Assembly (NCBI RefSeq): GCF_024171735.1
Contig: NZ_JAMTCH010000005.1
Coordinates: 248,001-312,000, forward strand
Direction: 5' to 3'
DNA length: 64,000 nucleotides
Origin: Prauserella alba
GTDB taxonomy: Bacteria > Actinomycetota > Actinomycetes > Mycobacteriales > Pseudonocardiaceae
Below, piece after piece: positions 45,209-54,474 of the stretch. A program made the position numbers and the translations under genes. Within the stretch, counting starts at the first letter, position 1. Each line of letters starts with the position of its first letter. The notes under the pieces were generated by a model that made no database searches, was not told the DNA's origin, and saw only the letters and a program-made list of their open reading frames with translations.

Positions 45209-45682
45209 GTGACCTCCTTCGGCGGGTCGGCGCAGCACAGCTTGGCAGGTGGCAGGGCGGAAGACCAGGCTGAAATTTCAGTTTCGATACAGGGTTGCAC
45301 AATCGAGACGCGTGGGGCAATCTCGATGCGGCACCGCGATCCGGCACGGGAGACGTCCGGGCGGCCTTCGGGTGGTCTCCGGGCGATCTCTGGGCGGTCT
45401 CTGGGTGGTCTCTGGGTGGCCGTGCCGGAACAGCCGCACGAGCGGTGCCCGACCGCGTCGTCCGGGCGAGCTTCGGAACCAACATCCGGAGGCCAGTCTC
45501 CGGGGACGTTCCGCGCCGCCGGCTCGCCGCGTCGCCGCTGCACATATCGACAGGCCATACATCCGCCAGGTGCCGACACTCCGACGTGACGGCACACCGC
45601 ACACCGACATACGACATCGGAACACGACACACCGACATACGACGCGCCGACGTGCCACGCGCACCGACAGGGGGGACCGGAC
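45209..45682. other. Repeat-rich gap between XRE gene and 45683 gene
   Basis: These 474 bases hold no convincing gene. They contain the 11-bp-period array at 45360-45425 and two copies of ACACCGACATACGAC at 45601-45615 and 45629-45643. The promoters of both divergent units must lie here. Confidence 0.6.
45360..45425. repeat. Six 11-bp tandem units
   Basis: Units resembling GGTGGTCTCTG run without spacers: 45360-45370, 45371-45381, 45382-45392, 45393-45403, 45404-45414 and the degenerate 45415-45425. The period is near one helical turn and is not a multiple of three. Confidence 0.75.
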
Positions 45683-46264
45683 ATGACCGCCGACCAACGA
45701 TCCGACCCGAGCCACGACGACGAGCCCGTGCAGCACACGGAGTTCGCGATCCGATTCCGGTTCTCGCCGGATTCGCTGACCTGGCTCGTCGTCCGTGACG
45801 GGGCCGTGCTGTCCCGTCACGTCCGGAAACGCGACGCCGAACGGCTCGCCGCCGCACACGCGCGAGGGCGCCGCCCGAGCACCTTGGTGATCGAGCGGAT
45901 GGACGGCACCGAGCAGGCTAGACGGCAGTACCGACGTTCCTGGTCGCACGGCGCGGGACCCGTCGCGACCGAGGCGGCCGCCGCGGTCCCCCGGAGTGGT
46001 GAGAATTCGACACTCGCGACAACGCCGGAACGCGTTCCCGGGACGACGTCCCGTGCCGCGCCGGACGGACCGACGCGCGCGCTGCATCGCGCCGCCGAAC
46101 CGGCCCGGCGGCGGGTTTCCGCTCGTGCGGAGGCCCGGACCGGGTCGTGCGGCCGTCGGTCCCGCGCATCACGACCGTGCACCCGGGGCATCCTGGCCGC
46201 GAACGCCCGGGTCGCCACCGCGGCGCACCTGCCAGGGAGAAGCCGTACTGTGGAGACACGATGA
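45683..46264 (+). CDS. Hypothetical protein, DUF2188-like N-terminus
   Basis: A 193-residue protein. The first 85 residues (FRFSPDSLTWLVVRDGAVLS, then RDAERLAAAHA, then STLVIERMDGTEQARRQY) resemble the small DUF2188 fold, in which a beta hairpin is followed by a helix and a strand. The remaining 100 residues are Arg/Ala-rich and look disordered. ATG 45683 is preceded by GGGGGG. Its TGA overlaps the ATG of the GH3 lipoprotein (ATGA), which supports both as real and coupled. Function unknown. Confidence 0.55.
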   Translation: MTADQRSDPSHDDEPVQHTEFAIRFRFSPDSLTWLVVRDGAVLSRHVRKRDAERLAAAHARGRRPSTLVIERMDGTEQARRQYRRSWSHGAGPVATEAAAAVPRSGENSTLATTPERVPGTTSRAAPDGPTRALHRAAEPARRRVSARAEARTGSCGRRSRASRPCTRGILAANARVATAAHLPGRSRTVETR

Positions 46265-47418
46265 GGAAGCGTTTGTTGTTCGCGGCCATGACAGGGCTGC
46301 TCGTCGCCGGGTGCGGCTCGTCCGAGGCTCCGACGACTCAGAGTGCGCCCAGTCCCGGTTCGGCTGCTTCGGAGACCCCGTCGGAAGCGTCGTCGGCACC
46401 CTCCTCGCCGTCGGCGAAACCCGATTCCGCGCCCGCCTGCCCCGCCGTGGCCGACATGTCGACCCGCGAGAAGGTCGCGCAACTCGTCGTCGTCGGTGTC
46501 GACTCGGGCGCGCAGGCGACGACGCAGATCGTGCGCGAGCACCAGGTCGGCGGCCTGTTCATCGGCGGCGAGGCCACGGACCTGCTCACCGGCGGTGCGT
46601 TGAACTCGGTGCAGGAGGCGGCGGACGTGCCGGTGTCGATCGCCATCGACGACGAGGGCGGCCGGGTCCAGCGGCTCGACGAACTCGTCGGCGACATGCC
46701 GAGCGCCCGCGAGATGGCACAGACGATGACGCCGGGGGAAGTGCGGCAGTTGGCCGCCGAACGCGGCAAGGAGATGGCGAACCGCGGTGTGACGGTCGAC
46801 TACGCGCCCGATATCGACCTCACCGACGAACCGGCGGGCGAGGCCATCGGCGACCGCTCGTTCAGCGCTGATCCCGCGACGGCACGCCGATACGCCAAGG
46901 CATTCGGCGACGGCCTGCGCGAATCGGGTGTGCAGCCGGTCATCAAACACTTCCCGGGCCACGGCAACGCGAGCGGCGACTCCCACGTCGGCGACGTGAC
47001 CACGCCGCCGCTGCCCGAACTGCGCAAGCACGACCTCAAGCCGTACGAACGGATCGGGGAGTACGGCGACGTCGGGGTCATGGTTGGCCACCTGACGGTG
47101 CCGCAGCTGACCGACGGCCAGCCCGCGTCGATCTCTCCTGCGGCCTACCGGTTGCTGCGCAGCGACTACAACTTCGACGGTCCCGTCGTCACCGACGACC
47201 TCGGCGCGATGAAGGCGATCACCGATCGGCATTCGCTGCCCGATGCCGTCCTGCTCGCACTGAAGGCCGGTGCCGACAAGGCGTTGTGGTCCTCGGGCGG
47301 CAATGTGGGGCCGGTGCTCGACCGGCTGGAGAAGGCCGCGAACAGCGGCGAACTGTCGGCCGAGCGCATCAACACGTCGTTGAACCGTGTGCTGCGCTCC
47401 AAGGACGCGTGCGGCTGA
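46261..47418 (+). CDS. GH3 beta-N-acetylhexosaminidase-like lipoprotein
   Basis: A 385-residue exported glycosidase. The lipobox LLVAGC (Cys18) follows a short signal peptide, and a Ser/Pro/Ala-rich linker runs to residue 60. The catalytic domain has NagZ-type signatures: VAQLVVVGVDSG, IAIDDEGGRVQRL, VIKHFPGHGNASGDSH (His/Asp acid-base dyad) and VVTDDLGAMKAI with the nucleophile Asp312. Such enzymes cleave GlcNAc from muropeptides. ATG 46261 overlaps the upstream gene. It is likely involved in peptidoglycan turnover at the cell surface. Confidence 0.9.
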   Translation: MRKRLLFAAMTGLLVAGCGSSEAPTTQSAPSPGSAASETPSEASSAPSSPSAKPDSAPACPAVADMSTREKVAQLVVVGVDSGAQATTQIVREHQVGGLFIGGEATDLLTGGALNSVQEAADVPVSIAIDDEGGRVQRLDELVGDMPSAREMAQTMTPGEVRQLAAERGKEMANRGVTVDYAPDIDLTDEPAGEAIGDRSFSADPATARRYAKAFGDGLRESGVQPVIKHFPGHGNASGDSHVGDVTTPPLPELRKHDLKPYERIGEYGDVGVMVGHLTVPQLTDGQPASISPAAYRLLRSDYNFDGPVVTDDLGAMKAITDRHSLPDAVLLALKAGADKALWSSGGNVGPVLDRLEKAANSGELSAERINTSLNRVLRSKDACG

Positions 47419-47433
47419 CAGTTCGCCGCCGGG

Positions 47434-47844
47434 TCAGGGGCGGGCCGTGGTGAGCTCGTCGATCAGCCGGTCCAGGTCCAGCCGCTCGGCCTCGGTGCCG
47501 GGCGGCACGATCGCCGTGGTGGCGTCGGCGAACCTGCGCACCTCGGCGATCTCGAGTTCGACCACGGCGTAACCGTCGGGTGATTCGAGTTCGAGCACGA
47601 GGAACTTCTCGTCGGTGGCCAGGTCGGGGCGCAAGCGGATGTCGCCGATGCCTGCGGGTTCGGTCAGTCCGGCGAGCAGCAGCTCACGGGAGAAGTCCCA
47701 CTCCACCCAGTCGCGCGCATCGATGCGGAACGCGAGCGACACGGTGAACGGGTCGTTCGCGCGGTACATCAGCCGAGCGAGTACCGGCGTGCTGCAGCCG
47801 TTGAGATACACGAACTGGCTCTGGTGTACGGCGTCGCTTCGCAC
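47434..47844 (-). CDS. SsgA/SsgB family sporulation and cell-division protein
   Basis: A 136-residue protein. The segment PVLARLMYRANDPFTVSLAFRI, then DWVEWDFSRELLLAGLTEPAGIGDIRLRPD, and VPPGTEAERLDLDRLIDEL aligns along its length with Streptomyces SsgB, which recruits FtsZ to sporulation septa. GTG 47844 follows GGGAG; longer in-frame starts are less likely. Its presence indicates an actinomycete of filamentous, sporulating ancestry. The exact role here is inferred. Confidence 0.85.
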   Translation of the reverse strand: MRSDAVHQSQFVYLNGCSTPVLARLMYRANDPFTVSLAFRIDARDWVEWDFSRELLLAGLTEPAGIGDIRLRPDLATDEKFLVLELESPDGYAVVELEIAEVRRFADATTAIVPPGTEAERLDLDRLIDELTTARP

Positions 47845-48141
47845 TGCACACTCCCGTCTCTCCGGTGCCGCCCCCTCGGCGGCTGTCGTGGGTGAGACTC
47901 CCGATGAGGCACACTCTGATGCACCATTACGACGAAAACTTCCCCACTTCGCCCGATTGGGGTATTTGGTAACCGCCCGTATGTGCGCTTTCACCCCATC
48001 GAGCCCTTCTGGTTGTGAATTCGGGACGTTGCCGTGACATGACGGCCTGTCAGCGCGTTAATGGGACACTCCCGCAAGCCGTCTCGCCGCGGTGATGTGT
48101 GTACCCGGTGATCGTTCGACCGACACGTTCCTGGAGGGCTG

Positions 48142-49554
48142 ATGGCGCCGACGGCCCCGCGTCCGACACCACACAAGGACGCGCTGCTCGACCGCACCGG
48201 AATCATCGGTGCCTCGGGCAACGGCCCACCGCCGACGCCGGGGATGAACCGCTCCGGCGTCGCCGGCTTCGTGGCGTTCGTCGTGATGGTGTTCGCAGCG
48301 GTCACCGGGGTGTCCGAGCTGGAGCGCGGCGGCGAAGGGTCCAGGCTGATCGCCGGGGACGAGGTGACGGAAGGGGCGGTGCCGCCCCTGTCCGAGGGGG
48401 CCGGCCCGGTCGAGCAGCGCCGAGACGATCTTGTCGTGGGAGCCGACAGGAACACGGACGTCGAACCCGCCGCCGACACCGAGGTGCCGGCCGCCCCTCG
48501 GTCTGCCTCGGACGCCGGGTCCGAGACGCCCGATGCCGAAGGTGGTCCGGCCGAGGCTGCCGTCGACGTGCCGGCGGATGGCCCGCAAGCCCGCGGACTG
48601 GGGGAGCAGGTCCCGAACGTGGCGCAGGCGGACGCGGCGACACAGGCCCCACGGATCGAGGATGCGGAGCCGGGCGCCCGGAAACCGTCGTTGCACCGGC
48701 GGATTCAGCTGTTCGGTGACGAAATTCGGCGCAGCATCCGGAACCACGCCGACCACGATCACGACTTCGGGAGTCGCGATTTCCGGAATCACAGCACTGG
48801 CGAAAAACGTAGCCTCGTCGAACAGCGCGGTCTCGTCGAAAAAGGAAGTGCCCTGGAGAAGCGCAGTGCCGTGGAGAAGCGCACTGCCGTGGAGAGGCCC
48901 GGGGCCGCTGACGGAACCGGTGCGGTCGACGGCCAGGCTTCGGACGACGGACACGCTGCGGACGGCCGGGCGGAATCGGGCAGTGCCGGATCGAGTGGTG
49001 CCGGACCGGGCGGTGGCGAATCGGATGGTGCCGGATCAGGTGGTGTCGAGGCGGGCGGCATAGAGGCGCTGTACGACCGAGTCCTGGGTGGCGCGCCGGT
49101 CTCCGGACCGGCGCTGCGTGTCCCGGAGCACGCGCGGACCCCGAAGCCGGCGACGCAGCGGGAGCAGGCAGGCGGTGCGAGCGACGTGCCGGAGCCCACC
49201 GCGGGCCGGCCTGGCACCGACGACGGCGACGTCTCCGCCGGTCCTGGCCGTGAGACCCCGACCGCTGACGCGGCCGAGCACGATGACGCCGCCGGTGACG
49301 CGGGAAGTGTGAGGCCTTCCGGTGGTGTGAGGCCCTCCGGCGCGGATGCCTCCTGGATGGACGGCGATGGCCGGTCCGGCGGCGTCTACGAGTACGAGTT
49401 CGGCCAGATCGATGCCGGTCAGGCCGACGGCGACCGGCGTGACGGCGGTGCAGCCGACGACGGCCCCCACGACTCCGGCTCGGCCCACGACCACGACTCG
49501 GCTCATGACCGCGGTGCTGTCCACGAGTACGGCACGTACGGGGTGGCCTGGTAG
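48142..49554 (+). CDS. Membrane-anchored, low-complexity protein of unknown function
   Basis: A 470-residue protein with a single helix (about residues 39-57, VAGFVAFVVMVFAAVTGVSE) and then a disordered, Gly/Ala/Asp-rich ectodomain or tail. A heptad-like LVEKG/ALEKRSAVEKR block lies near residues 225-250, a Gly-Ser-Ala block around 270-300, and the C-terminus YEYEFGQIDAGQADGD, then SAHDHDSAHDRGAVHEYGTYGVAW is His/Asp/Tyr-rich. GGAGGG precedes ATG 48142. It has strong third-position GC. No homologue is recognised by eye. Confidence 0.6.
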   Translation: MAPTAPRPTPHKDALLDRTGIIGASGNGPPPTPGMNRSGVAGFVAFVVMVFAAVTGVSELERGGEGSRLIAGDEVTEGAVPPLSEGAGPVEQRRDDLVVGADRNTDVEPAADTEVPAAPRSASDAGSETPDAEGGPAEAAVDVPADGPQARGLGEQVPNVAQADAATQAPRIEDAEPGARKPSLHRRIQLFGDEIRRSIRNHADHDHDFGSRDFRNHSTGEKRSLVEQRGLVEKGSALEKRSAVEKRTAVERPGAADGTGAVDGQASDDGHAADGRAESGSAGSSGAGPGGGESDGAGSGGVEAGGIEALYDRVLGGAPVSGPALRVPEHARTPKPATQREQAGGASDVPEPTAGRPGTDDGDVSAGPGRETPTADAAEHDDAAGDAGSVRPSGGVRPSGADASWMDGDGRSGGVYEYEFGQIDAGQADGDRRDGGAADDGPHDSGSAHDHDSAHDRGAVHEYGTYGVAW

Positions 49555-49855
49555 TACGTTCCCGTGGCGGCGCGGGTGAAGCGCCCGTTCCCGTGGGGCG
49601 TGTCCTCCCGGGTATTTCAGTGGCGTCTCGTCGACTCGCGACGTCGGCTGCTTCGCGGTTGCCGGGCCTGCGGTGTGGCCGTGCGAGGTGCCGCGTGGGG
49701 CCGCGGCTCATGTCCCGGTTCGTCCCGGTTGACCGTGGGTGACGGGTGTGGTCCGAGCGGGGGAAGTCGACCGGTCGGCCGTGATCGTCCCTGGTTTCCC
49801 CCGCCCTCATATGTGAAACTGCTTCGCGTTCGTGCGTCGAGCGGAAGGCGGCATC
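49555..49855. other. Promoter region of GH3 glucosidase gene
   Basis: About 300 bases without a plausible gene. The last 60 bases are less GC-rich (CTCATATGTGAAAC) and may hold the promoter; I see no operator or repeat. Confidence 0.45.
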
Positions 49856-52189
49856 GTGCGTCCCCAGCGTCGTGACCTGCGGGTGTGGCCGGCCGTCGCG
49901 CTCGTGCCGTTGATCGCAGCTGCCATGCTCGTCACGGGTCCGGCGGCGCAGGCGGTCGAGACGGCCGGCCCCGCCACGGACCAGGATTCCGGGTGCCCCT
50001 GGGTCGGTTCGGACGCGCCGGTCGAGCAGCGCATCGACCAATTGCTGTCGCGGATGCGGCTCGGGGAGAAGCTCGACCTCGTGCACGGCTCGGCCGCGCC
50101 GTTCCAGTTCGTCGGCCCCACCTATGCCGGCATGATCTCGGAGAACCCGCGGTTGTGCATCCCGCAGCTCGGGCTCTCCGACGGTCCCGCGGGTGTCGGC
50201 AACGGGCACACGGGTGTCACGCAGCTGCCGTCGCCGATGGCGCTCGCCGCATCGTGGGACACTGATCTCGCGAGCCGGTACGGCGCGACGATCGCCCGCG
50301 AGGCTCAGGGCAAGGGAGCCGACGTCGTGCTGGGCCCGACGGTCGACCTGTTACGCGATCCGCGGGCGGGTCGGTCGTTCGAAACACTGGGCGAGGATCC
50401 GCACCTGACCGGTGAGCTCGCCGCCGCGCAGGTCGGCGGTATTCAAGGGCAGGGTGCGCTGGCGCAGTCGAAGCACATCGCCGCCTACAACCAGGAGACT
50501 CTCCGCAACCTCCCCGCCAACGACTCCATTGTGGACGAGCGGACCCTGCAGGAGGTGTATCTCTCGCCGGTCCGGGATGTCGTCGATGCGGGGACAGCTT
50601 CGGTGATGTGCGGGTACAACCGACTCAACGGGGTGCACGCCTGTAACAACACGTACCTGCTGAGTCAGGTCCTCAAAGGACAGTTCGGCTTCGACGGCTT
50701 CGTGACCTCCGACTGGTTCGCCACGCAGGCCAGCCATGCCGCAGCCAATGCGGGGATGGATCTGCAGATGCCCGGCGGGTGTCATTACGGGCCGCGGCTG
50801 CGACACGGGATCAACAGCGGGGCGGTGACGACTGCCAGGCTCGACGACATGGTGTCGCGGATCCTGCGGCCGATGTTCCGGTTCGGGCTGTTCGAGCGGG
50901 AGGACGACGGGTCGTCGGACGACGTCGTGACCGGCCCCGAGCACGCCGCCGTGGCGCGCGAGGTCGCGGAGAAGGGCATGACGCTGCTGAAGAACGACGA
51001 GGCGGTGCTGCCCTTTGGCGGCGACACCGGATCGGTGGCCGTGATCGGTGAAGCGGCGGGCGAGCGTGTCATCGGTTCCGGCGGTGGCAGTCCGCACGTG
51101 ATCGCACCCGAGATCGTCACGCCGTTCGACGGGATCGCCGAGCGGGCACGGGAAGCGGGCGCCGAGGTCAGCTTCGACGACGGTTCACAAGCGGACGAGG
51201 CCGCGCGGGCGGCGGACGTCGCCGTGGTCGTCGCGCGGAAGTGGTCGACCGAATCGAAGGACAACAAGGACATCCGGTTGTCCGAAAAGGACAACGAGAT
51301 GATCGCGAAGGCGGCGGCCGCGAACCCGAACACGGTCGTCGTGCTGAACACCGCGGGCCCGGTCGAGATGCCGTGGCTCGACGAGGTGGCCGGTGTCGTG
51401 GCCGCCTGGTACCCGGGGCAGGAGTACGGCGACGCGCTCGCCTCGGTGCTGTACGGCGATTCGGATCCGGGTGGCAGGCTGCCGGCGACGTTCCCGGTCT
51501 CACAGGCCGATCTGCCCGCCGCGGCCCCGGAGCGTTTCCCCGGAGGTGCCTACGACGAGGGGCTCGCCGTCGGCTACCGGTGGTACGACCGCGAGGGCAT
51601 CGAACCGCTCTTCCCGTTCGGCCACGGTCTGTCGTACACGACGTTCGAGTACTCGGATCTGCAGGTCCGCGGTGACGGTGGACCGGAAACGACCGTCACG
51701 GCGCGGGTGACCAACACCGGCTCCCGTGCGGGCTCGGAGGTCGCCCAGCTGTACGTCACGCATCCGGAGCCGGCGGGGGAGCCGCCGAAGCGGCTCGAAG
51801 GGTTCCGGCGCGTGGAGCTGACCCCGGGTGAGAGCGCGCGGGTGCGGTTCGAGCTGGACGAACGGTCGTTGGCGCACTGGGATGTCGACGGTGACCGCTG
51901 GGTGCGTGGCGCCGGGTCTTACGCCGTGTCGGTGGGCGGTTCGTCCCGCGACCTACCGTTGACGGGTGGGATCACCGTGGCCGAGCCGGAGGAGGTGTCG
52001 AAGCCGACACCGCCTCCGCCGCCCGGTGCGCCTGAGGGTGACGACCCGGCGTGGACGAAGATCGGCAACGTGGCGCGGTGCCCGGTCGAGAGTCTGTACG
52101 CGGGCATGATCGGTGCGATCTCGCTGTTCGGCCTTCCCCCGGGTGAGCAGGCCACACGGCCGCCGCGAAGCCCGTCGGGCGACGGCTGA
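49856..52189 (+). CDS. Secreted GH3 beta-glucosidase-type glycoside hydrolase
   Basis: A 777-residue enzyme. A signal peptide (VWPAVALVPLIAAAMLVTGPAAQA) is followed by the GH3 N-terminal barrel (GLSDGPAGV, DLLRDPRAGRSFETLGEDP, KHIAAYNQE, and FVTSDWFA with nucleophile Asp286), the C-terminal alpha/beta domain (KNDEAVLPF, GQEYGDALASVLYG) and a fibronectin-III-like domain (from about residue 600). The last 60 residues have a Pro-rich linker and a short hydrophobic segment (YAGMIGAISLFGLPPG). GTG 49856 follows GGAAGG. It hydrolyses a beta-glycoside, identity unknown. Confidence 0.9.
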   Translation: MRPQRRDLRVWPAVALVPLIAAAMLVTGPAAQAVETAGPATDQDSGCPWVGSDAPVEQRIDQLLSRMRLGEKLDLVHGSAAPFQFVGPTYAGMISENPRLCIPQLGLSDGPAGVGNGHTGVTQLPSPMALAASWDTDLASRYGATIAREAQGKGADVVLGPTVDLLRDPRAGRSFETLGEDPHLTGELAAAQVGGIQGQGALAQSKHIAAYNQETLRNLPANDSIVDERTLQEVYLSPVRDVVDAGTASVMCGYNRLNGVHACNNTYLLSQVLKGQFGFDGFVTSDWFATQASHAAANAGMDLQMPGGCHYGPRLRHGINSGAVTTARLDDMVSRILRPMFRFGLFEREDDGSSDDVVTGPEHAAVAREVAEKGMTLLKNDEAVLPFGGDTGSVAVIGEAAGERVIGSGGGSPHVIAPEIVTPFDGIAERAREAGAEVSFDDGSQADEAARAADVAVVVARKWSTESKDNKDIRLSEKDNEMIAKAAAANPNTVVVLNTAGPVEMPWLDEVAGVVAAWYPGQEYGDALASVLYGDSDPGGRLPATFPVSQADLPAAAPERFPGGAYDEGLAVGYRWYDREGIEPLFPFGHGLSYTTFEYSDLQVRGDGGPETTVTARVTNTGSRAGSEVAQLYVTHPEPAGEPPKRLEGFRRVELTPGESARVRFELDERSLAHWDVDGDRWVRGAGSYAVSVGGSSRDLPLTGGITVAEPEEVSKPTPPPPPGAPEGDDPAWTKIGNVARCPVESLYAGMIGAISLFGLPPGEQATRPPRSPSGDG

Positions 52190-52403
52190 GGTCCGTTCGC
52201 TCGTGGGCCGCGGTGTACCGGCTTCGGAGTGCCGGTGCGCACGGTCCGTTCGTGACATCCCTTCGGCGGGTCTCACGAACAGGACGGAGACATGGGTCAC
52301 AACCGATGCCTCTACCGAAAAGTAGGCCATACATAGGTTCCTCGGAGGCGTTTCACGGCGTCTCGGTACGGGATCTATGGGCGCCTTCATTGGGGGACCG
52401 CAA

Positions 52404-53411
52404 GTGGCCACACGATCGACGGCGGTACTGGCCGGCCTGGGCGGCTGGTTGCCACCGCGCGTGGTCGACAACGTCGAGCTGACCACCCGGCTCGACACCA
52501 CCGACGAGTGGATCCGTTCGCGCACGGGTATCGCCGAGCGCCGCGTCGTCGACGACGGTATGTCCACAGTGGACATGGCGGTGGAGGCGGGCGCGCGGGC
52601 ACTGCGGTCAGCTGGGACGGAGCATGTCGACGCCGTCGTCCTCGCCACCGCCACCCCCGATCAGCCCTGCCCCGCGAGTGCGCCGCAGGTGGCGACCCGG
52701 CTGGGGCAGCGGGACGTGGCGGCGTTCGACGTCGGGGCGGTGTGCAGCGGGTTCCTCTACGCCCTCGCGACGGCGGCGGGCCTCATCGCGGGGCGCGTCG
52801 CCAGGGACGTCCTCGTCGTCGGCTCCGATGCCTTCACCACGCTTGTCGACCCCGCCGACCGCGGCACCGTGCCGATCTTCGGCGACGGCGCGGGTGCGGT
52901 CGTGCTGCGCGCGGGTGAGGACGACGATCCCGGTGCGCTCGGCCCGTTCGACCTGCACAGTGATGGTTCCGGTACGGACCTGCTCGTCGTCCCCGCGGGT
53001 GGCTCGCGGCAGAAGACACCGCAGCAGCCGGGCGATGCGTACCTGCACATGGAGGGGCCCGCCGTGTTCCGGCACGCCACGGCGCGGATGGCCGAGTCGT
53101 CACGCGCGGTGCTCGACGAGCTCGGCTGGACGGTCGGCGACGTCGATCGGTTCGTCGGCCACCAGGCCAACATCCGCATCCTGAACACGGTGGCGAAGCA
53201 GTTGGGCCTGCCCGCCGACGGCCTCGTCGTGAACATCGGCCACACCGGCAACACCAGCGCCGCGTCGATTCCCCTTGCCCTCGCCGACGGCGTCCGCGAC
53301 GGCAGCCTCCAAGGCGGCGACCGGGTGTTGCTCGCCGCCTTCGGTGCAGGCCTCACCTGGGGCGCAACGGCACTACGCTGGCCGGACCTGGCCGTCGAAC
53401 CCGTCGGGTGA
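52404..53411 (+). CDS. Beta-ketoacyl-ACP synthase III
   Basis: A 335-residue thiolase-fold enzyme of the FabH family. The catalytic triad is present: Cys114 (GAVCSGFLYA), His253 (GHQANIRI) and Asn283 (NIGHTGNTSAAS). The opening TDEWIRSRTGI and C-terminal GAGLTWGATALRW are standard. It condenses an acyl-CoA starter with malonyl-ACP. GTG 52404 has GGGGG upstream; ATG 52377 would add nine residues. It stands alone, away from other fatty-acid genes, so it may serve a specialised starter. Confidence 0.92.
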   Translation: MATRSTAVLAGLGGWLPPRVVDNVELTTRLDTTDEWIRSRTGIAERRVVDDGMSTVDMAVEAGARALRSAGTEHVDAVVLATATPDQPCPASAPQVATRLGQRDVAAFDVGAVCSGFLYALATAAGLIAGRVARDVLVVGSDAFTTLVDPADRGTVPIFGDGAGAVVLRAGEDDDPGALGPFDLHSDGSGTDLLVVPAGGSRQKTPQQPGDAYLHMEGPAVFRHATARMAESSRAVLDELGWTVGDVDRFVGHQANIRILNTVAKQLGLPADGLVVNIGHTGNTSAASIPLALADGVRDGSLQGGDRVLLAAFGAGLTWGATALRWPDLAVEPVG

Positions 53412-53486
53412 GTCCGCGGGCGCAAGCTGGATCCGATCGGTGATCCTTCTTGACCTCGATCACGGTCGAGGTAGCACGCTCCGGTG

Positions 53487-54461
53487 ATGACGACGGACGA
53501 GACCGAACCCGGCGTGCTCCGGGCACGCGAGTGGATCACCGGCGCCGCGCACCCGCTGGACACCACGGACCCTGCTGCACTGCTCGGCGACCTGGAGCCG
53601 CTGCGCGACATGGCCGGCGACGCCTCGGTCGTCGGCGTTGCGCGGGGCGTCCACGGGGCTCGCGAGTTCGGTCGGCTGACTCACCGTGTCCTGCGGTTCC
53701 TCGTGGAGCGGCTCGGGTTCCGGTCCCTCGCGATCGAGGCCGGTGCGCGAACCGGCACGGCGGTCGACTCGTGGCTGCGTACCGGCCGCGGCGACGTCGC
53801 CTCGCTGCTGAGCGACGACCACTCGTGGTGGCGAACGGCGGAGTTCGTCGAGGTGCTGCACTGGATGCGTGCCCGCAACGAGCACCGTCCCGGCGATCCC
53901 GTGCGCGTCGTCGGGCTCGTCGACGTCGACGAGCCCGACATGCACGTCCTCGAACAGAAGCTCGCGGCCAACACGCTTCGTTGGCGGGAACGCACCGGTC
54001 ATCGGATCCTCTACTGGAGCGGGAGCCACAGCGCGGTCGGGCACGCTCGCAGCGTCGCCTGGACGGCCGACCGATCCGGGGCAGGGGACACCGATCGCAA
54101 CGCCGGCAGCTACCTGCGGGAGCGGCTCGGCACCGGGTACCTGTCGGCAGGCCTGACGTTTCATCACGGGACCGTCGACCTGGACGGGGCGCCGGTGCGC
54201 GTGCCCGCACCGCCGAGCGATTTCACCGACGCCGTCCTCGGCAGCACGCACCTCGACCGGTATCTGCTCGATCTCCGAGCCGGCGGTGCCGTCGCCGAGC
54301 ACCTCGCCGATGCCCCGGCGAAACTGCGGCTGCTCGGACCGCACTCCGACCCCACGCAGCCGGCCGGCATGTCCGGTGGCTCGCTGCCGGAGTTCTTCGA
54401 CGTCGTACTGCACACCCGTGAGGTCACTCCGGCAACTCCGGCGCACGGGCCGGCGAGTTGA
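53487..54461 (+). CDS. Erythromycin-esterase-like protein
   Basis: A 324-residue protein of the Ere/TIKI superfamily. VVGVARGVHGAREFGRLTHRVLRFLVERLGFRSLAIEAG corresponds to the Ere motif LGEGTHGTxEFxxxKHR...ALE, and ADRSWWRTxE-like and WMRARNEHRPGDPVRVVGLVDVD follow. The active-site His is kept, but the first Glu (GEGTHG) is Arg, and the protein is about 80 residues shorter than EreA/EreB with the central helical part reduced. It may not be an esterase. I chose ATG 53487 (GTG 53484 precedes it). Confidence 0.75.
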   Translation: MTTDETEPGVLRAREWITGAAHPLDTTDPAALLGDLEPLRDMAGDASVVGVARGVHGAREFGRLTHRVLRFLVERLGFRSLAIEAGARTGTAVDSWLRTGRGDVASLLSDDHSWWRTAEFVEVLHWMRARNEHRPGDPVRVVGLVDVDEPDMHVLEQKLAANTLRWRERTGHRILYWSGSHSAVGHARSVAWTADRSGAGDTDRNAGSYLRERLGTGYLSAGLTFHHGTVDLDGAPVRVPAPPSDFTDAVLGSTHLDRYLLDLRAGGAVAEHLADAPAKLRLLGPHSDPTQPAGMSGGSLPEFFDVVLHTREVTPATPAHGPAS

Positions 54462-54474
54462 CGCATCATGCCGC

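Noticed and set aside
45241-45682. Possible CRISPR-like or toxin-antitoxin locus because of repeats near a regulator
   Set aside because: The repeats are tandem without spacers, 11 bp long, and no cas, toxin or nuclease gene is adjacent.
48302-50209. A 635-residue open frame on the minus strand
   Set aside because: It is antisense to the 48142 gene and the start of the GH3 gene, starts inside the latter, is extremely Arg/Pro-rich and has no plausible start or domain. It is a high-GC shadow.
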